Origin: Moritella sp.
GTDB taxonomy: Bacteria > Pseudomonadota > Gammaproteobacteria > Enterobacterales > Moritellaceae
Direction: 5' to 3'
DNA length: 64,000 bases
NCBI RefSeq assembly: GCF_013215705.1
Contig: NZ_JABSQR010000005.1
Coordinates: forward strand, 1 to 64,000
Part shown: positions 56,245-64,000 of the stretch, in pieces
How positions within the stretch are numbered: the stretch's first letter is position 1
Layout of the letters: every line of letters begins with the position of its first letter
Program-made: the position numbers and the translations under genes
Notes under the pieces: model-generated
Seen by the model: the letters and a program-made list of their open reading frames with translations, nothing else
Database searches by the model: none
What the model was told of the DNA's origin: nothing

Positions 56245-57242
56245 TTCTTACCTTTTAATTCATCTGCATTTAACGGAAAGTGGCAACTAAACATATGGCC
56301 TTTTATTTTTTGCATTGGTGGTGTGATAACGCAGTTTTTTTGGGCGTTAGGACAGCGAGGCCCCAGTCGGCAACCAATGGGCAAATGATGTAAGAGCGGA
56401 ACCTGCCCAGCCAAGGTATTTAACCGTCCTTTATGTGGCACTTGGCTAAAATCGGGATTAGCCCGTAATAATGCCGCAGTATAAGGATGGTGGGTATGAT
56501 TAAACACTTGCTCTATCGTGCCACTTTCAACCATCTGTCCACAGTACATCACGGTTATATTATCTGCTAATAAACTCACTGTTTCTAAATCGTGGCTAAT
56601 AAGAAGAATCGTGGTGTGGGATAACTTATTTAGTTTATCGAGTAAACGTAAAATTTGATTCTGCGTTTTAGGCTCCATTGCTGTTGTCGGCTCATCAGCA
56701 ATCAATAGGCGAGGTTTTTTCGCAATGGCCATCGCTATCATCACTTTTTGACAAAGCCCTTCAGAGAGCTCAAAAGGGTAGCTATTCATCACCTTTTTAT
56801 GATCTTTTACACCGACTTTATGCAGTAGGGCAATGGCTTGTTTTTTACGCCAGTTAAAGCGCTGCCAAAAATGGCCGATAAATTGATCACACGGAATGGC
56901 CTCTGCAAGCTGATGACCCGCTTTTTCTGATGGGTCTAAATGTGCGGCTGCATCTTGAAAGATCATGCCTATTTCTTTACCCATGACCCTACGGCGTTGT
57001 ACTGAGGTTAAATTAAGTAAATCAATATCACCGAGCCGTAAGCGGTCTGCTCGAACACGCCAGTTATCTTTGGTAATGCCCATAATTGCTTTTGCAACAA
57101 GACTTTTTCCGGAACCTGATTCACCTACCAGTCCACGTATTTCACCATCACTCAGGGTTAGATTAAATTTATCAACCGCTTTTAAAGTACCTTGCGGTGT
57201 GATGATTTCAATGGTGAGATTTCGAATATCGAGTAGTGCCAT
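56229..57242 (-). CDS. sapD: Peptide ABC transporter ATP-binding protein SapD
   Basis: First ATPase of the Sap transporter. The 337-residue product has Walker [20 protein letters not shown], a Q-loop in [20 protein letters not shown], the divergent signature [20 protein letters not shown], Walker [14 protein letters not shown] and the H-loop [10 protein letters not shown]. The C-terminal oligopeptide-type extension has the cysteine motif [15 protein letters not shown]. Its start overlaps the sapC stop by one base. The signature ELSEG also departs from LSGGQ, as known for SapD. Confidence 0.94.
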   Translation of the reverse strand: MALLDIRNLTIEIITPQGTLKAVDKFNLTLSDGEIRGLVGESGSGKSLVAKAIMGITKDNWRVRADRLRLGDIDLLNLTSVQRRRVMGKEIGMIFQDAAAHLDPSEKAGHQLAEAIPCDQFIGHFWQRFNWRKKQAIALLHKVGVKDHKKVMNSYPFELSEGLCQKVMIAMAIAKKPRLLIADEPTTAMEPKTQNQILRLLDKLNKLSHTTILLISHDLETVSLLADNITVMYCGQMVESGTIEQVFNHTHHPYTAALLRANPDFSQVPHKGRLNTLAGQVPLLHHLPIGCRLGPRCPNAQKNCVITPPMQKIKGHMFSCHFPLNADELKGKKCQKK

Positions 57243-58132
57243 TAATCAATTCCTGCAATCACAGATTGTCTTAAACTTTCGCCAACGATATTAACAATGA
57301 AGATCGTCACTAAAATAGCTAATCCAGGTAGTACGACAGTCCAAGGTGCAATAAATACCAGATCGGTTGCACCTGATAACATCGTGCCCCACTCAGAAAG
57401 GGGACGCTGTGCACCTAAGCCCAAAAATCCTAATGCACTTATATCAATTATAGCTGATGAGATCGCGCGAGTAAGTAAGTTAACCAGTGTTTCAATGATA
57501 TTGGGGAATACCCCATACCGAATAATACGGTAGTGATTGGCCCCATCGAGTTTGAGCGCTACGATGTACTCTTTTTGCAGTTCTTGGTAAACCGACAGAT
57601 ATACCCCACGAATAAATTGTGGAATCGAAGCCAATAAAATAGCGAACAAACTGTGGTCCAACCCAGGCCCAAGCACTGAAATAAAGATGATCGCTAATAA
57701 TAGCGACGGGATCGATAACGCCGTATCCATAATATGATGCAAGGTACTTGATAATAGGCCTCGGCTGATCGCAGCGGTAATACCAATTGTTGTCCCTATA
57801 ACCAAGGCGATAAAGCTAATGATTAGCGCGTTGCCAAAGGTTAAGCGCAAACCATATAATAATCGAGACAGCACATCTCGGCCTAAATCATCGGTACCAA
57901 AGAAGTAATCAACGGTACCTTGATCATCCCATGACGGTGGTTGCAACAATAAATGCGCTTGTCGTATATCAGGCTCATGAGGGGCGATTAAAGGTGCAAA
58001 AACCATTAAGAAAAGCAATAACCCAAGCGCCCATAATGCGGCCATCGCAATTTGCTGTGATGAATAATGCTTCCAGGTTTGCTCTGTCGGTGACAGAATG
58101 TGTTCATCCGCAAAGATATTAATGTTGGGCAT
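57242..58132 (-). CDS. sapC: Peptide ABC transporter permease SapC
   Basis: One of two inner-membrane channel subunits. The 296-residue product has the DppC/OppC-type N-terminal segment ([20 protein letters not shown]) and about six transmembrane helices. The ATPase-contacting EAA-like loop is in [20 protein letters not shown] followed by [20 protein letters not shown]. It overlaps the sapB end by 14 bp, so translation is coupled. Confidence 0.94.
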   Translation of the reverse strand: MPNINIFADEHILSPTEQTWKHYSSQQIAMAALWALGLLLFLMVFAPLIAPHEPDIRQAHLLLQPPSWDDQGTVDYFFGTDDLGRDVLSRLLYGLRLTFGNALIISFIALVIGTTIGITAAISRGLLSSTLHHIMDTALSIPSLLLAIIFISVLGPGLDHSLFAILLASIPQFIRGVYLSVYQELQKEYIVALKLDGANHYRIIRYGVFPNIIETLVNLLTRAISSAIIDISALGFLGLGAQRPLSEWGTMLSGATDLVFIAPWTVVLPGLAILVTIFIVNIVGESLRQSVIAGID

Positions 58133-59084
58133 AAAGTTCTTTCCTGCGAATTGGATGAATGACCACCGTTAATATTTCGGTTAATACATTTGCTGTGACC
58201 ACAAAAATTGCCACAGTTAACATACCACCTTGGATGGCTGCATAGTCTTGTTGATAAATACTGTTAATCAACCAACGGCCAATACCCGGCCATGAGAACA
58301 CTGCTTCAGTGACCATTGCCGTGGTTAATACCGTACTAAATTGCAGGCCGAGGTGCGGGATCATGTTGGGAATGGCATTACGCAGCACGTGGCGCATAAT
58401 AATTTCGGTTTTACTTAAGCCCTTACTGGCTGCTGCTTTAATGTATTTTTGCTTCATAACATCACTGACGTGATTACGCATTTGACGAATAACTTCGGTG
58501 GTCGGTACCGTCGCTAAGACAATTGTAGGCAGCAATAAGTGTTTAAGTGCATCGTAAAATGCTTCTTGGCTATGTGGGTTATCTGAAATAAGGGTATCGA
58601 TAAGCATAAAGCCGGTAACTGAATCAATCTCATAGAGTAAATTCAGTCGGCCTGTTACCGGCAGCCAATCCCAGTTAAGCGCGAAGTACATCATCACTAA
58701 TGATGCTAACCAGAACACGGGAATTGAAAAGATAAACAGCGAGATGCCCATAATGGTGCTATCAAGTGAACTGCCTCGTCGCATACCAGCAATTGTACCA
58801 ATAGGCACGCCAATCGTAATTGATAGAATGAAGGCACTGAAACACAGTTCTAATGTGGCGGGAAATACGGTTAATATCTCATCCATAACAGGCTGAGCTG
58901 TACCACTGGTAATGCCTAAATCACCTTGCGATATCGCCATCAAATAATCGAAATAATTACTGAATAAATTGCCATCTAAGGGCAAGTCACCAGGAATACG
59001 ACTACGTAGATAAAAACCAATAACGGTTAATGCCATTACGGTAATGACCAGTAGATTAATCCGTCTTATTATATAAAAAAACAT
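58119..59084 (-). CDS. sapB: Peptide ABC transporter permease SapB
   Basis: Partner channel subunit of SapC. The 321-residue product has about six transmembrane helices and a DppB/OppB-like layout. The EAA loop is in KYIKAAASKGLSKTEIIMRH followed by VLRNAIPNMIPHLGLQFSTV, and the end region FSWPGIGRWLINSIYQQDYA is typical of this permease family. It begins 3 bp after sapA and overlaps sapC by 14 bp. Confidence 0.94.
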   Translation of the reverse strand: MFFYIIRRINLLVITVMALTVIGFYLRSRIPGDLPLDGNLFSNYFDYLMAISQGDLGITSGTAQPVMDEILTVFPATLELCFSAFILSITIGVPIGTIAGMRRGSSLDSTIMGISLFIFSIPVFWLASLVMMYFALNWDWLPVTGRLNLLYEIDSVTGFMLIDTLISDNPHSQEAFYDALKHLLLPTIVLATVPTTEVIRQMRNHVSDVMKQKYIKAAASKGLSKTEIIMRHVLRNAIPNMIPHLGLQFSTVLTTAMVTEAVFSWPGIGRWLINSIYQQDYAAIQGGMLTVAIFVVTANVLTEILTVVIHPIRRKELYAQH

Positions 59085-59087
59085 GTG

Positions 59088-60701
59088 TTATTGCCGTTCT
59101 GTATTAATGAAATTGATACCACCGAAAGCGGTTGTTTCAACGCCTTTTAAACCACTGGTATAAGCATGTAAGCGTAATGAATGTGCCAGTGGAATAAGGG
59201 GTAATTCTTGTTGGATAATTTCTTGGGCGCGATAATAGAGTGTTACACGTTCAATGTATTCTGTTTCAGTCACCGCTTGGTTAATCAAATCATCGAACTC
59301 TGAATTACACCAACGGGTATAATTAGAGCCGGTGTTAATCGCGTTGCAACTTAATTGGAAACGGAAGAAATTATCTGGATCATTATTATCTGCAACCCAA
59401 CCCAAAAGGTAACTATCATATTCACCCTGTTGTAATTTCTTTTCCATGAGTTGCCACTCATATTCAATGATTTTTGCTTCGATACCGATTTGTGCTAACT
59501 CTGCTTGAATAAGCTCAGCCATTTTAACCGCATCCGGATTATAAACTTGAGATGATTTTAGTGCCAAGATATTCATCTTAAAACCATTTGGATAACCAGC
59601 TTCAGTGATTAATTGACGTGCATAAGCAAGGTTGTATTTATAGCTTTTTAGGTATGGGTTATAAGCCCAAGATACCGGCGGTAATATCGACTTAGCATTG
59701 ACACCTGTATTGTAATAAACAGTTTGTAGTAAGGTTTCTTGGTTAATAGTATGGGCGAGCGCACGGCGAATCTTGGGATTGTCAAACGGCGGCTGCTCAG
59801 AATTAAATGCCCAATAAGCCACGTTTAACCCTGTTTCTACCGATATCTTAACCCTGTCGTGTTGACTGATCATTTCAACTTGGCTAGCTGCGGGATAAGC
59901 CATAATATCGCATTCTTGAGTCAGTAACTTCGCTAAGCGTGATGATGCATTTGGGGTGATATCAAAAATCAATTGTTCGATCTTGGCATTGTCTCCCCAA
60001 TAATCATCGTGTCTTAGATAGCGAATAAAATTATCAGTGCGATATTCTTTAAATTTAAATGGACCGGTGCCAATCGGCAGGTTATCTATATCAGCTTGTT
60101 TGTTTAACGCAATTAAGGTGTTGCCATATTCAGCAGATAAAATAACACTAAAATCGCTGGCTAAATTGGCAATAAATGAAGAATCAGGTAATACCAGCTT
60201 AAATTCAATCGTGTAATCATCAATCTTTACCAGTGATTGGATCTGCTGATCGAGTTCAATACCCTCAAAAAAAGGATAACCATTAGCTGAGACGTCATGA
60301 TAAGGATGTTTATTATCTAATATTCGTGCAAAGCTGAAAATGACATCATCGGCATTAAACGGTCGTGTTGGGGTAAAATAATCAGTTTGATGAAAACGAA
60401 CGTTTTTCCGTAAAAAAAAGCGGTAAGAGAGGCGATCTTCAGATATTTCCCAATTGATGGCTAATCCAGCTTTGAATTGCTGAGTATTTGGATCAGTAAA
60501 GAGCAGACGATTGTATAGCTGGCTCGTCGTTGCATCAAGGGTCACATTGGATGTGGCAGTTTGCGGGTTAAATGAACTGGGGCTTCCCTCTGTGCAATAA
60601 GCCAGACCGTTCTGTTTAATTTGGGTTTGCTCACCACACGCTGTTAACAACAAGAGTATGGTTAGAGGCTGTATATATTTAATCAAATTTAGAATATGCA
60701 T
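59088..60701 (-). CDS. sapA: Peptide ABC transporter substrate-binding protein SapA
   Basis: Solute-binding protein (family 5) of the Sap system; relatives bind peptides, including antimicrobial peptides, or heme. The 537-residue product begins with an apparent lipoprotein signal (TILLLLTACGEQ, cysteine about residue 22), suggesting a lipid anchor rather than a free periplasmic protein. Family features include GLAYCTEGSPSSFNPQTATS, FNADDVIFSFARILDNKHPY, IGTGPFKFKEYRTDNFIRYL and LGWVADNNDPDNFFRFQLSC. First gene of the tightly packed sapABCDF operon and divergent from tyrR. Confidence 0.93.
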   Translation of the reverse strand: MHILNLIKYIQPLTILLLLTACGEQTQIKQNGLAYCTEGSPSSFNPQTATSNVTLDATTSQLYNRLLFTDPNTQQFKAGLAINWEISEDRLSYRFFLRKNVRFHQTDYFTPTRPFNADDVIFSFARILDNKHPYHDVSANGYPFFEGIELDQQIQSLVKIDDYTIEFKLVLPDSSFIANLASDFSVILSAEYGNTLIALNKQADIDNLPIGTGPFKFKEYRTDNFIRYLRHDDYWGDNAKIEQLIFDITPNASSRLAKLLTQECDIMAYPAASQVEMISQHDRVKISVETGLNVAYWAFNSEQPPFDNPKIRRALAHTINQETLLQTVYYNTGVNAKSILPPVSWAYNPYLKSYKYNLAYARQLITEAGYPNGFKMNILALKSSQVYNPDAVKMAELIQAELAQIGIEAKIIEYEWQLMEKKLQQGEYDSYLLGWVADNNDPDNFFRFQLSCNAINTGSNYTRWCNSEFDDLINQAVTETEYIERVTLYYRAQEIIQQELPLIPLAHSLRLHAYTSGLKGVETTAFGGINFINTERQ

Positions 60702-60990
60702 ATTGTTTTATCACGATTACTCACCTTGCTAATTTATCATTAAGACAATGTTCAACCAAGCTAATCTGCGTATTTTACACCATAATAGTTAAATTTATTG
60801 ATATATGAGATAAAAGTCGATTCATATCAGCCTGTTTTTCTGCAACAGGGTATTATTTAGCAAAATTATCAGGCGATGATTAGCAGCATCTATTTCGCTT
60901 GTCATAATATGGTCTGATACATTTTTAGTGGCGTTGATACAGCCGTTTACATGCTATTATAGGCGCATAGTATTTTATGGTGGTACAGTA

Positions 60991-62559
60991 ATGCGTTTGG
61001 AATTAGTTTGTGAAGATAGAGTGGGTATTAGTCGAGAGATCCTTGATTGTTTTTTAACGCAAGATATTAATTTATCGGCGATTGAGATCCAACAACCTGA
61101 CCGGATATTTATTAAATCACCGAACCTAGAGTTTTCTGACTTGCAGGCGTTGATGGCGAATCTTCGCCGCATTAGCGGCGTGTGTGATGTTAAAACAGTC
61201 AGCTATTTACCTTCTGAACTTGAGCATCAAGAAATACAAACCTTGATGACTAACTTACCTGATATTGTATTTTCGGTTGATGTAAAAGGTTTAGTGTCTT
61301 TGGTTAATACACCTGCATTGACTGCGCTTGGACTTTTGGAGTCGCAAGTGAAAGGGCATTGTATCAGCAATTTTGTCAAAGGATTTTCAATTTCTAAGTG
61401 GCTAGAATCAGAGGAAGTCTGCGCGCAAACACAAAAGCTCACCTTACTAGATGAAGATTTTTTTGGTGATATTCTGCCCCTCAGTATTAGCAGTGATGTT
61501 AATCAAGTGACGTTGTCCAAAGCCGCCGTCAGCGTAAAACCACACGAACTCGTTGGCGCAGTGATCATACTTAAATCGGTTGACCGTATTGGTAAACAGT
61601 TTAACTTCTTACGTACTTTCCAGTTTGCGGCATTTGATGAGATTCTCGCCAAAAGCGATAAAATGAATAAGTTAATCAATACCGCTAAAAAGTTTGCCAT
61701 ACTCGATGCGCCGTTAATGATTTTAGGTGAGACTGGTGCGGGTAAAGAATTGATAGCTAAAGCCTGTCACCAAGCAAGTGGGCGCTCACAACATCAGTTT
61801 TTAGCACTAAACTGTGCCGCGGTACCTGATGCTGTCGCTGAATCTGAATTGTTTGGTGTTGTTACTGATGACGGCGAAACTAAGCGTGGCATTTTTGAAC
61901 TCGCCAATGAAGGTTCAGTACTGTTGGATGAAATTGGTGATATGTCACCGTACTTGCAAACCAAATTTTTACGTTTATTGGAAACCGGTTGCTTCCGACG
62001 CGTAGGTGATGAGCAAGAAGTACGGGTTGATGTGCGTATTATTTGTACCACTCAAAATGATCTAGCTAAGTTGATCAGTGAAGGTAAATTCCGCCAAGAT
62101 TTATATTATCGCTTAAATGTTTTATCGATGACTGTGCCTGCGCTACGTGATCGTAAAGAAGATATTATTCCGCTTTGCCATTCGTTCTGCAGTGTATTTA
62201 GTCATGAATTACAACGTACCAAACCTCAGTTAAGTCGTAATGTATTAGAGTTATTACAATCTTATCCTTGGCCGGGTAACGTACGTGAATTGCGTAATGT
62301 GTTATATCATGCGTTGTCCTTGTTAGAAGGGGATGTATTAAATCCGTGTGACTTGAACTTATCAGCAACAACGACTGAAACTTATGATGAAGCCTTGTTT
62401 GATGGGTCATTGGATGAAGCCTGTAAACGTTTTGAAAAATTATTATTACAGCGTTTATACCCGTCTTATCCAAGTACACGACAATTAGCGAAGCGCTTAG
62501 GTGTATCGCATACTGCCATTGCCAACAAGTTACGCGATTATAAAATCACTAAAAAATAG
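60991..62559 (+). CDS. tyrR: Transcriptional regulator TyrR
   Basis: Regulates aromatic amino acid synthesis and transport genes. The product has 522 residues from the ATG at 60991 (MRLELVCEDRVGISREILDC); the longer frame to 60928 is not needed. The order is an N-terminal ACT domain (to about 75), a PAS domain (about 80-190, LPDIVFSVDVKGLVSLVNTP), and an AAA+ domain with Walker A GETGAGKEL and VLLDEIGDMSPYLQTKFLRL. A C-terminal helix-turn-helix follows (PSTRQLAKRLGVSHTAIANK). The sigma-54-contacting GAFTGA loop is absent (ELFGVVTDDGETKRGIFELA), as in known TyrR, which acts on sigma-70 promoters. It is divergent from sapA; the 289-bp gap shows no convincing operator. Confidence 0.95.
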   Translation: MRLELVCEDRVGISREILDCFLTQDINLSAIEIQQPDRIFIKSPNLEFSDLQALMANLRRISGVCDVKTVSYLPSELEHQEIQTLMTNLPDIVFSVDVKGLVSLVNTPALTALGLLESQVKGHCISNFVKGFSISKWLESEEVCAQTQKLTLLDEDFFGDILPLSISSDVNQVTLSKAAVSVKPHELVGAVIILKSVDRIGKQFNFLRTFQFAAFDEILAKSDKMNKLINTAKKFAILDAPLMILGETGAGKELIAKACHQASGRSQHQFLALNCAAVPDAVAESELFGVVTDDGETKRGIFELANEGSVLLDEIGDMSPYLQTKFLRLLETGCFRRVGDEQEVRVDVRIICTTQNDLAKLISEGKFRQDLYYRLNVLSMTVPALRDRKEDIIPLCHSFCSVFSHELQRTKPQLSRNVLELLQSYPWPGNVRELRNVLYHALSLLEGDVLNPCDLNLSATTTETYDEALFDGSLDEACKRFEKLLLQRLYPSYPSTRQLAKRLGVSHTAIANKLRDYKITKK

Positions 62560-62703
62560 AAATTAGTCGCTCGCGTATTTATAAGCTAATAACGTATTTA
62601 TAGACTAGATTTTATAGATCAATATAGTCATGGTTTTATAGGTTAAAGTCATTATAGCTCGCATCTCGCTTGTGCGAGCTACTGCTGAAGGGAGTCTGTT
62701 TTG

Positions 62704-63408
62704 ATGAACGTTTTTTTCACATTTTTTTACACTATCGTATTAAGTATAGGAACTTATGCCATGACCGCATCTGCTGCACAGGCTGAGTTATACCCTTTTC
62801 AAGCGCAATACTCGATGTATTACAAAGATGTAAAATTTGGTCATTGTGAACGTTCATTGCGCCGTTTAAATAATTTTGAATATAAATTAACCAGTACAGC
62901 ATCAGTATTACTGGGTTCAGGCAGCTATGAAAATAACTCTTGGTTTAAATTACAAAATGGTCTGCTAACTGCGCAGCGTTATAAGCATGAAACAACGGTT
63001 ATCGGTTTTAGTTCAGTGTCATCTGGTATCTTTGATGAACAGGGCGATATTGTGATGGATTATGATGACAATCAGGTGAAATTAAAGCTGCAATCGCATG
63101 TGATAGATATTGGTGCAATGACTATTTTGCTGCAAAATGATCTTAAATTAGGTAAACAAGCGTTCAATTACCAATGGGTATTTGAAGATAAAGTCGAAGC
63201 CATTGAGTTTGAATATCTAACCGAAGAATCGATCAATACCATATTTGGTGACATGCAAGCGGTTAAACTCAAGCAAGTAACCAAGAAGAACCGCATTTCT
63301 TATTTCTGGTTTATTCCCAAACTGGATTATCAACTGGCTAAAATTGAAGTATATAAAAAAGGTAAACGTTGGGGTTATTTAACATTATCGGATCTGTCTT
63401 TCCAATAA
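62704..63408 (+). CDS. DUF3108 domain-containing exported protein
   Basis: The 234-residue product from the ATG at 62704 has a signal peptide (FFTFFYTIVLSIGTYAMTAS, cleavage probably after AQA near residue 30). A single beta-rich domain of the DUF3108 type follows: LYPFQAQYSMYYKDVKFGHC, ASVLLGSGSYENNSWFKLQN, DNQVKLKLQSHVIDIGAMTI and SYFWFIPKLDYQLAKIEVYK. GGAG lies 9 bases before the ATG; a TTG at 62701 is the alternative. Function is not known; relatives are periplasmic. It follows tyrR by 144 bp on the same strand and precedes cobQ by 75 bp. Confidence 0.85.
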   Translation: MNVFFTFFYTIVLSIGTYAMTASAAQAELYPFQAQYSMYYKDVKFGHCERSLRRLNNFEYKLTSTASVLLGSGSYENNSWFKLQNGLLTAQRYKHETTVIGFSSVSSGIFDEQGDIVMDYDDNQVKLKLQSHVIDIGAMTILLQNDLKLGKQAFNYQWVFEDKVEAIEFEYLTEESINTIFGDMQAVKLKQVTKKNRISYFWFIPKLDYQLAKIEVYKKGKRWGYLTLSDLSFQ

Positions 63409-63483
63409 CCTTTATCACTTGTTTACCCTCGCCAGGCTAACCGTTACACTGCTGATATTCAGTTGCCATCAGATAGATATAAA

Positions 63484-64000
63484 ATGACCAAGCCAATCAT
63501 GATCATGGGGTGTACTAGCGACGCTGGTAAAAGTTTCGTTGTTGCGGGTTTATGCCGTATGTTTGCTAACCGAGGTGTTCATGTCGCGCCATTTAAAGCT
63601 CAGAACATGAGTAATAATGCTGCGGTTACCGCCAACGGTGAAGAGATTGGTCGAGCCCAATATTTACAAGCCATTGCCGCTAAAGTCACCCCTGATGTGC
63701 GGATGAACCCGGTATTATTAAAACCAAGTGCGGATACCCAAAGCCAACTTATTTTGAATGGTAAACCAGCGCCGGAGTTGAGTGAGATACCGTGGATGGA
63801 GCGTAAAGCTTATTTGTTTACGCACGTTGAAAAAGCGCTCGCAGATTTACAGCAAGAATACCAACAAATCATTATTGAGGGCGCCGGTAGTCCCGCTGAA
63901 GTGAATCTACGTGCGGGTGATATTGTCAATATGAGTGTTGCACTGGCTTGTAATGCGGATGTCTATTTGGTTGCTGATATTGATAAGGGGGGTGCATTTG
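63484..64000 (+). CDS. cobQ: Cobyric acid synthase, 5' part (runs off the window)
   Basis: Amidates four carboxyl groups of adenosyl-cobyrinic acid a,c-diamide during cobalamin synthesis. The first 172 codons are present from the ATG at 63484. The ATP-binding domain starts KPIMIMGCTSDAGKSFVVAG, a P-loop-like sequence of the dethiobiotin-synthetase fold. It continues with APFKAQNMSNNAAVTANGEE, QYLQAIAAKVTPDVRMNPVL, IIEGAGSPAEVNLR and VYLVADIDKGGAF, all family signatures. The C-terminal glutamine amidotransferase domain lies beyond the window. No other cobalamin gene is visible here. Confidence 0.95.
   Translation, partial: MTKPIMIMGCTSDAGKSFVVAGLCRMFANRGVHVAPFKAQNMSNNAAVTANGEEIGRAQYLQAIAAKVTPDVRMNPVLLKPSADTQSQLILNGKPAPELSEIPWMERKAYLFTHVEKALADLQQEYQQIIIEGAGSPAEVNLRAGDIVNMSVALACNADVYLVADIDKGGAF

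Noticed and set aside
60942-60960. Possible TyrR box (TGTAAA-like half on the minus strand) upstream of tyrR
   Set aside because: Only one half-site resembles TGTAAA-N6-TTTACA; the other half has at least three mismatches.

Overview
The window looks like chromosomal DNA of a psychrophilic or marine gammaproteobacterium of the Moritella/Vibrio/Shewanella group. This is inferred from the low-GC coding style, a polar-type flagellar cluster (FlgNMA, CheV-CheR, FlgB-L, several flagellins, FlaG, FliD, FliS, FliT), HexR beside pyruvate kinase, and close residue-level resemblance of PykA, HexR, CysB, ClpP and TyrR to remembered Escherichia coli proteins. The genus is inference; no 16S rRNA or tRNA gene was seen. 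About 60 protein genes cover nearly all of the window.

Layout. 1-5.2 kb: the 3' end of fadE, then hexR-pykA (minus strand) and a serine dehydratase gene divergent from hexR. 5.2-28.7 kb: a flagellar and chemotaxis block. flgN-flgM-flgA run leftward; cheV-cheR, flgBCDE, flgFGH(I), flgI, flgJKL, three flagellin genes, flaG, fliD, fliS, fliT and a Maf-type flagellin glycosylation gene run rightward. Readable sigma-54 (GG-N10-GC) and sigma-28 (TAAA-N15-GNCGATAA) promoters plus intrinsic terminators divide the block into separate units. 28.8-36.2 kb: cinA, an orphan cytoplasmic histidine kinase with a membrane coiled-coil partner, cysB, a wax-ester/diacylglycerol acyltransferase and a second serine dehydratase. 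36.5-45.7 kb: a complete aa3-type cytochrome c oxidase locus (ctaC, D, G, E, then pyrC, then SURF1, a CxxxC membrane protein, ctaA and ctaB), interrupted by a 264-bp MITE-like element. 46.6-54.9 kb: the proteostasis island tig-clpP-clpX-lon-hupB-ppiD. 55-60.7 kb: the sapABCDF peptide ABC transporter. 61-64 kb: tyrR, a DUF3108 protein and the 5' part of cobyric acid synthase.

How the genes fit together. The flagellar section holds the rod-hook-filament half of a polar flagellum: anti-sigma factor FlgM and chaperone FlgN, P-ring chaperone FlgA, rod/hook/ring proteins, hook-filament junction, filament, cap and export chaperones. The export apparatus, switch, motor and master regulators are not in the window. 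Terminator/sigma-54 promoter pairs inside the flg series, and the different sigma classes of the three flagellin genes, suggest staged expression. The cta locus encodes the terminal oxidase with its heme A and copper assembly factors. HexR-like 15-bp palindromes lie before pykA and before the neighbouring serine dehydratase gene, suggesting that serine-to-pyruvate flux may share HexR control.

No CRISPR array, prophage, complete insertion sequence or defence system was found. The less ordinary items are the promoter/terminator architecture of the flg genes, the sensor-kinase pair, the acyltransferase, the Maf gene, the CxxxC oxidase-locus protein and the MITE-like repeat.
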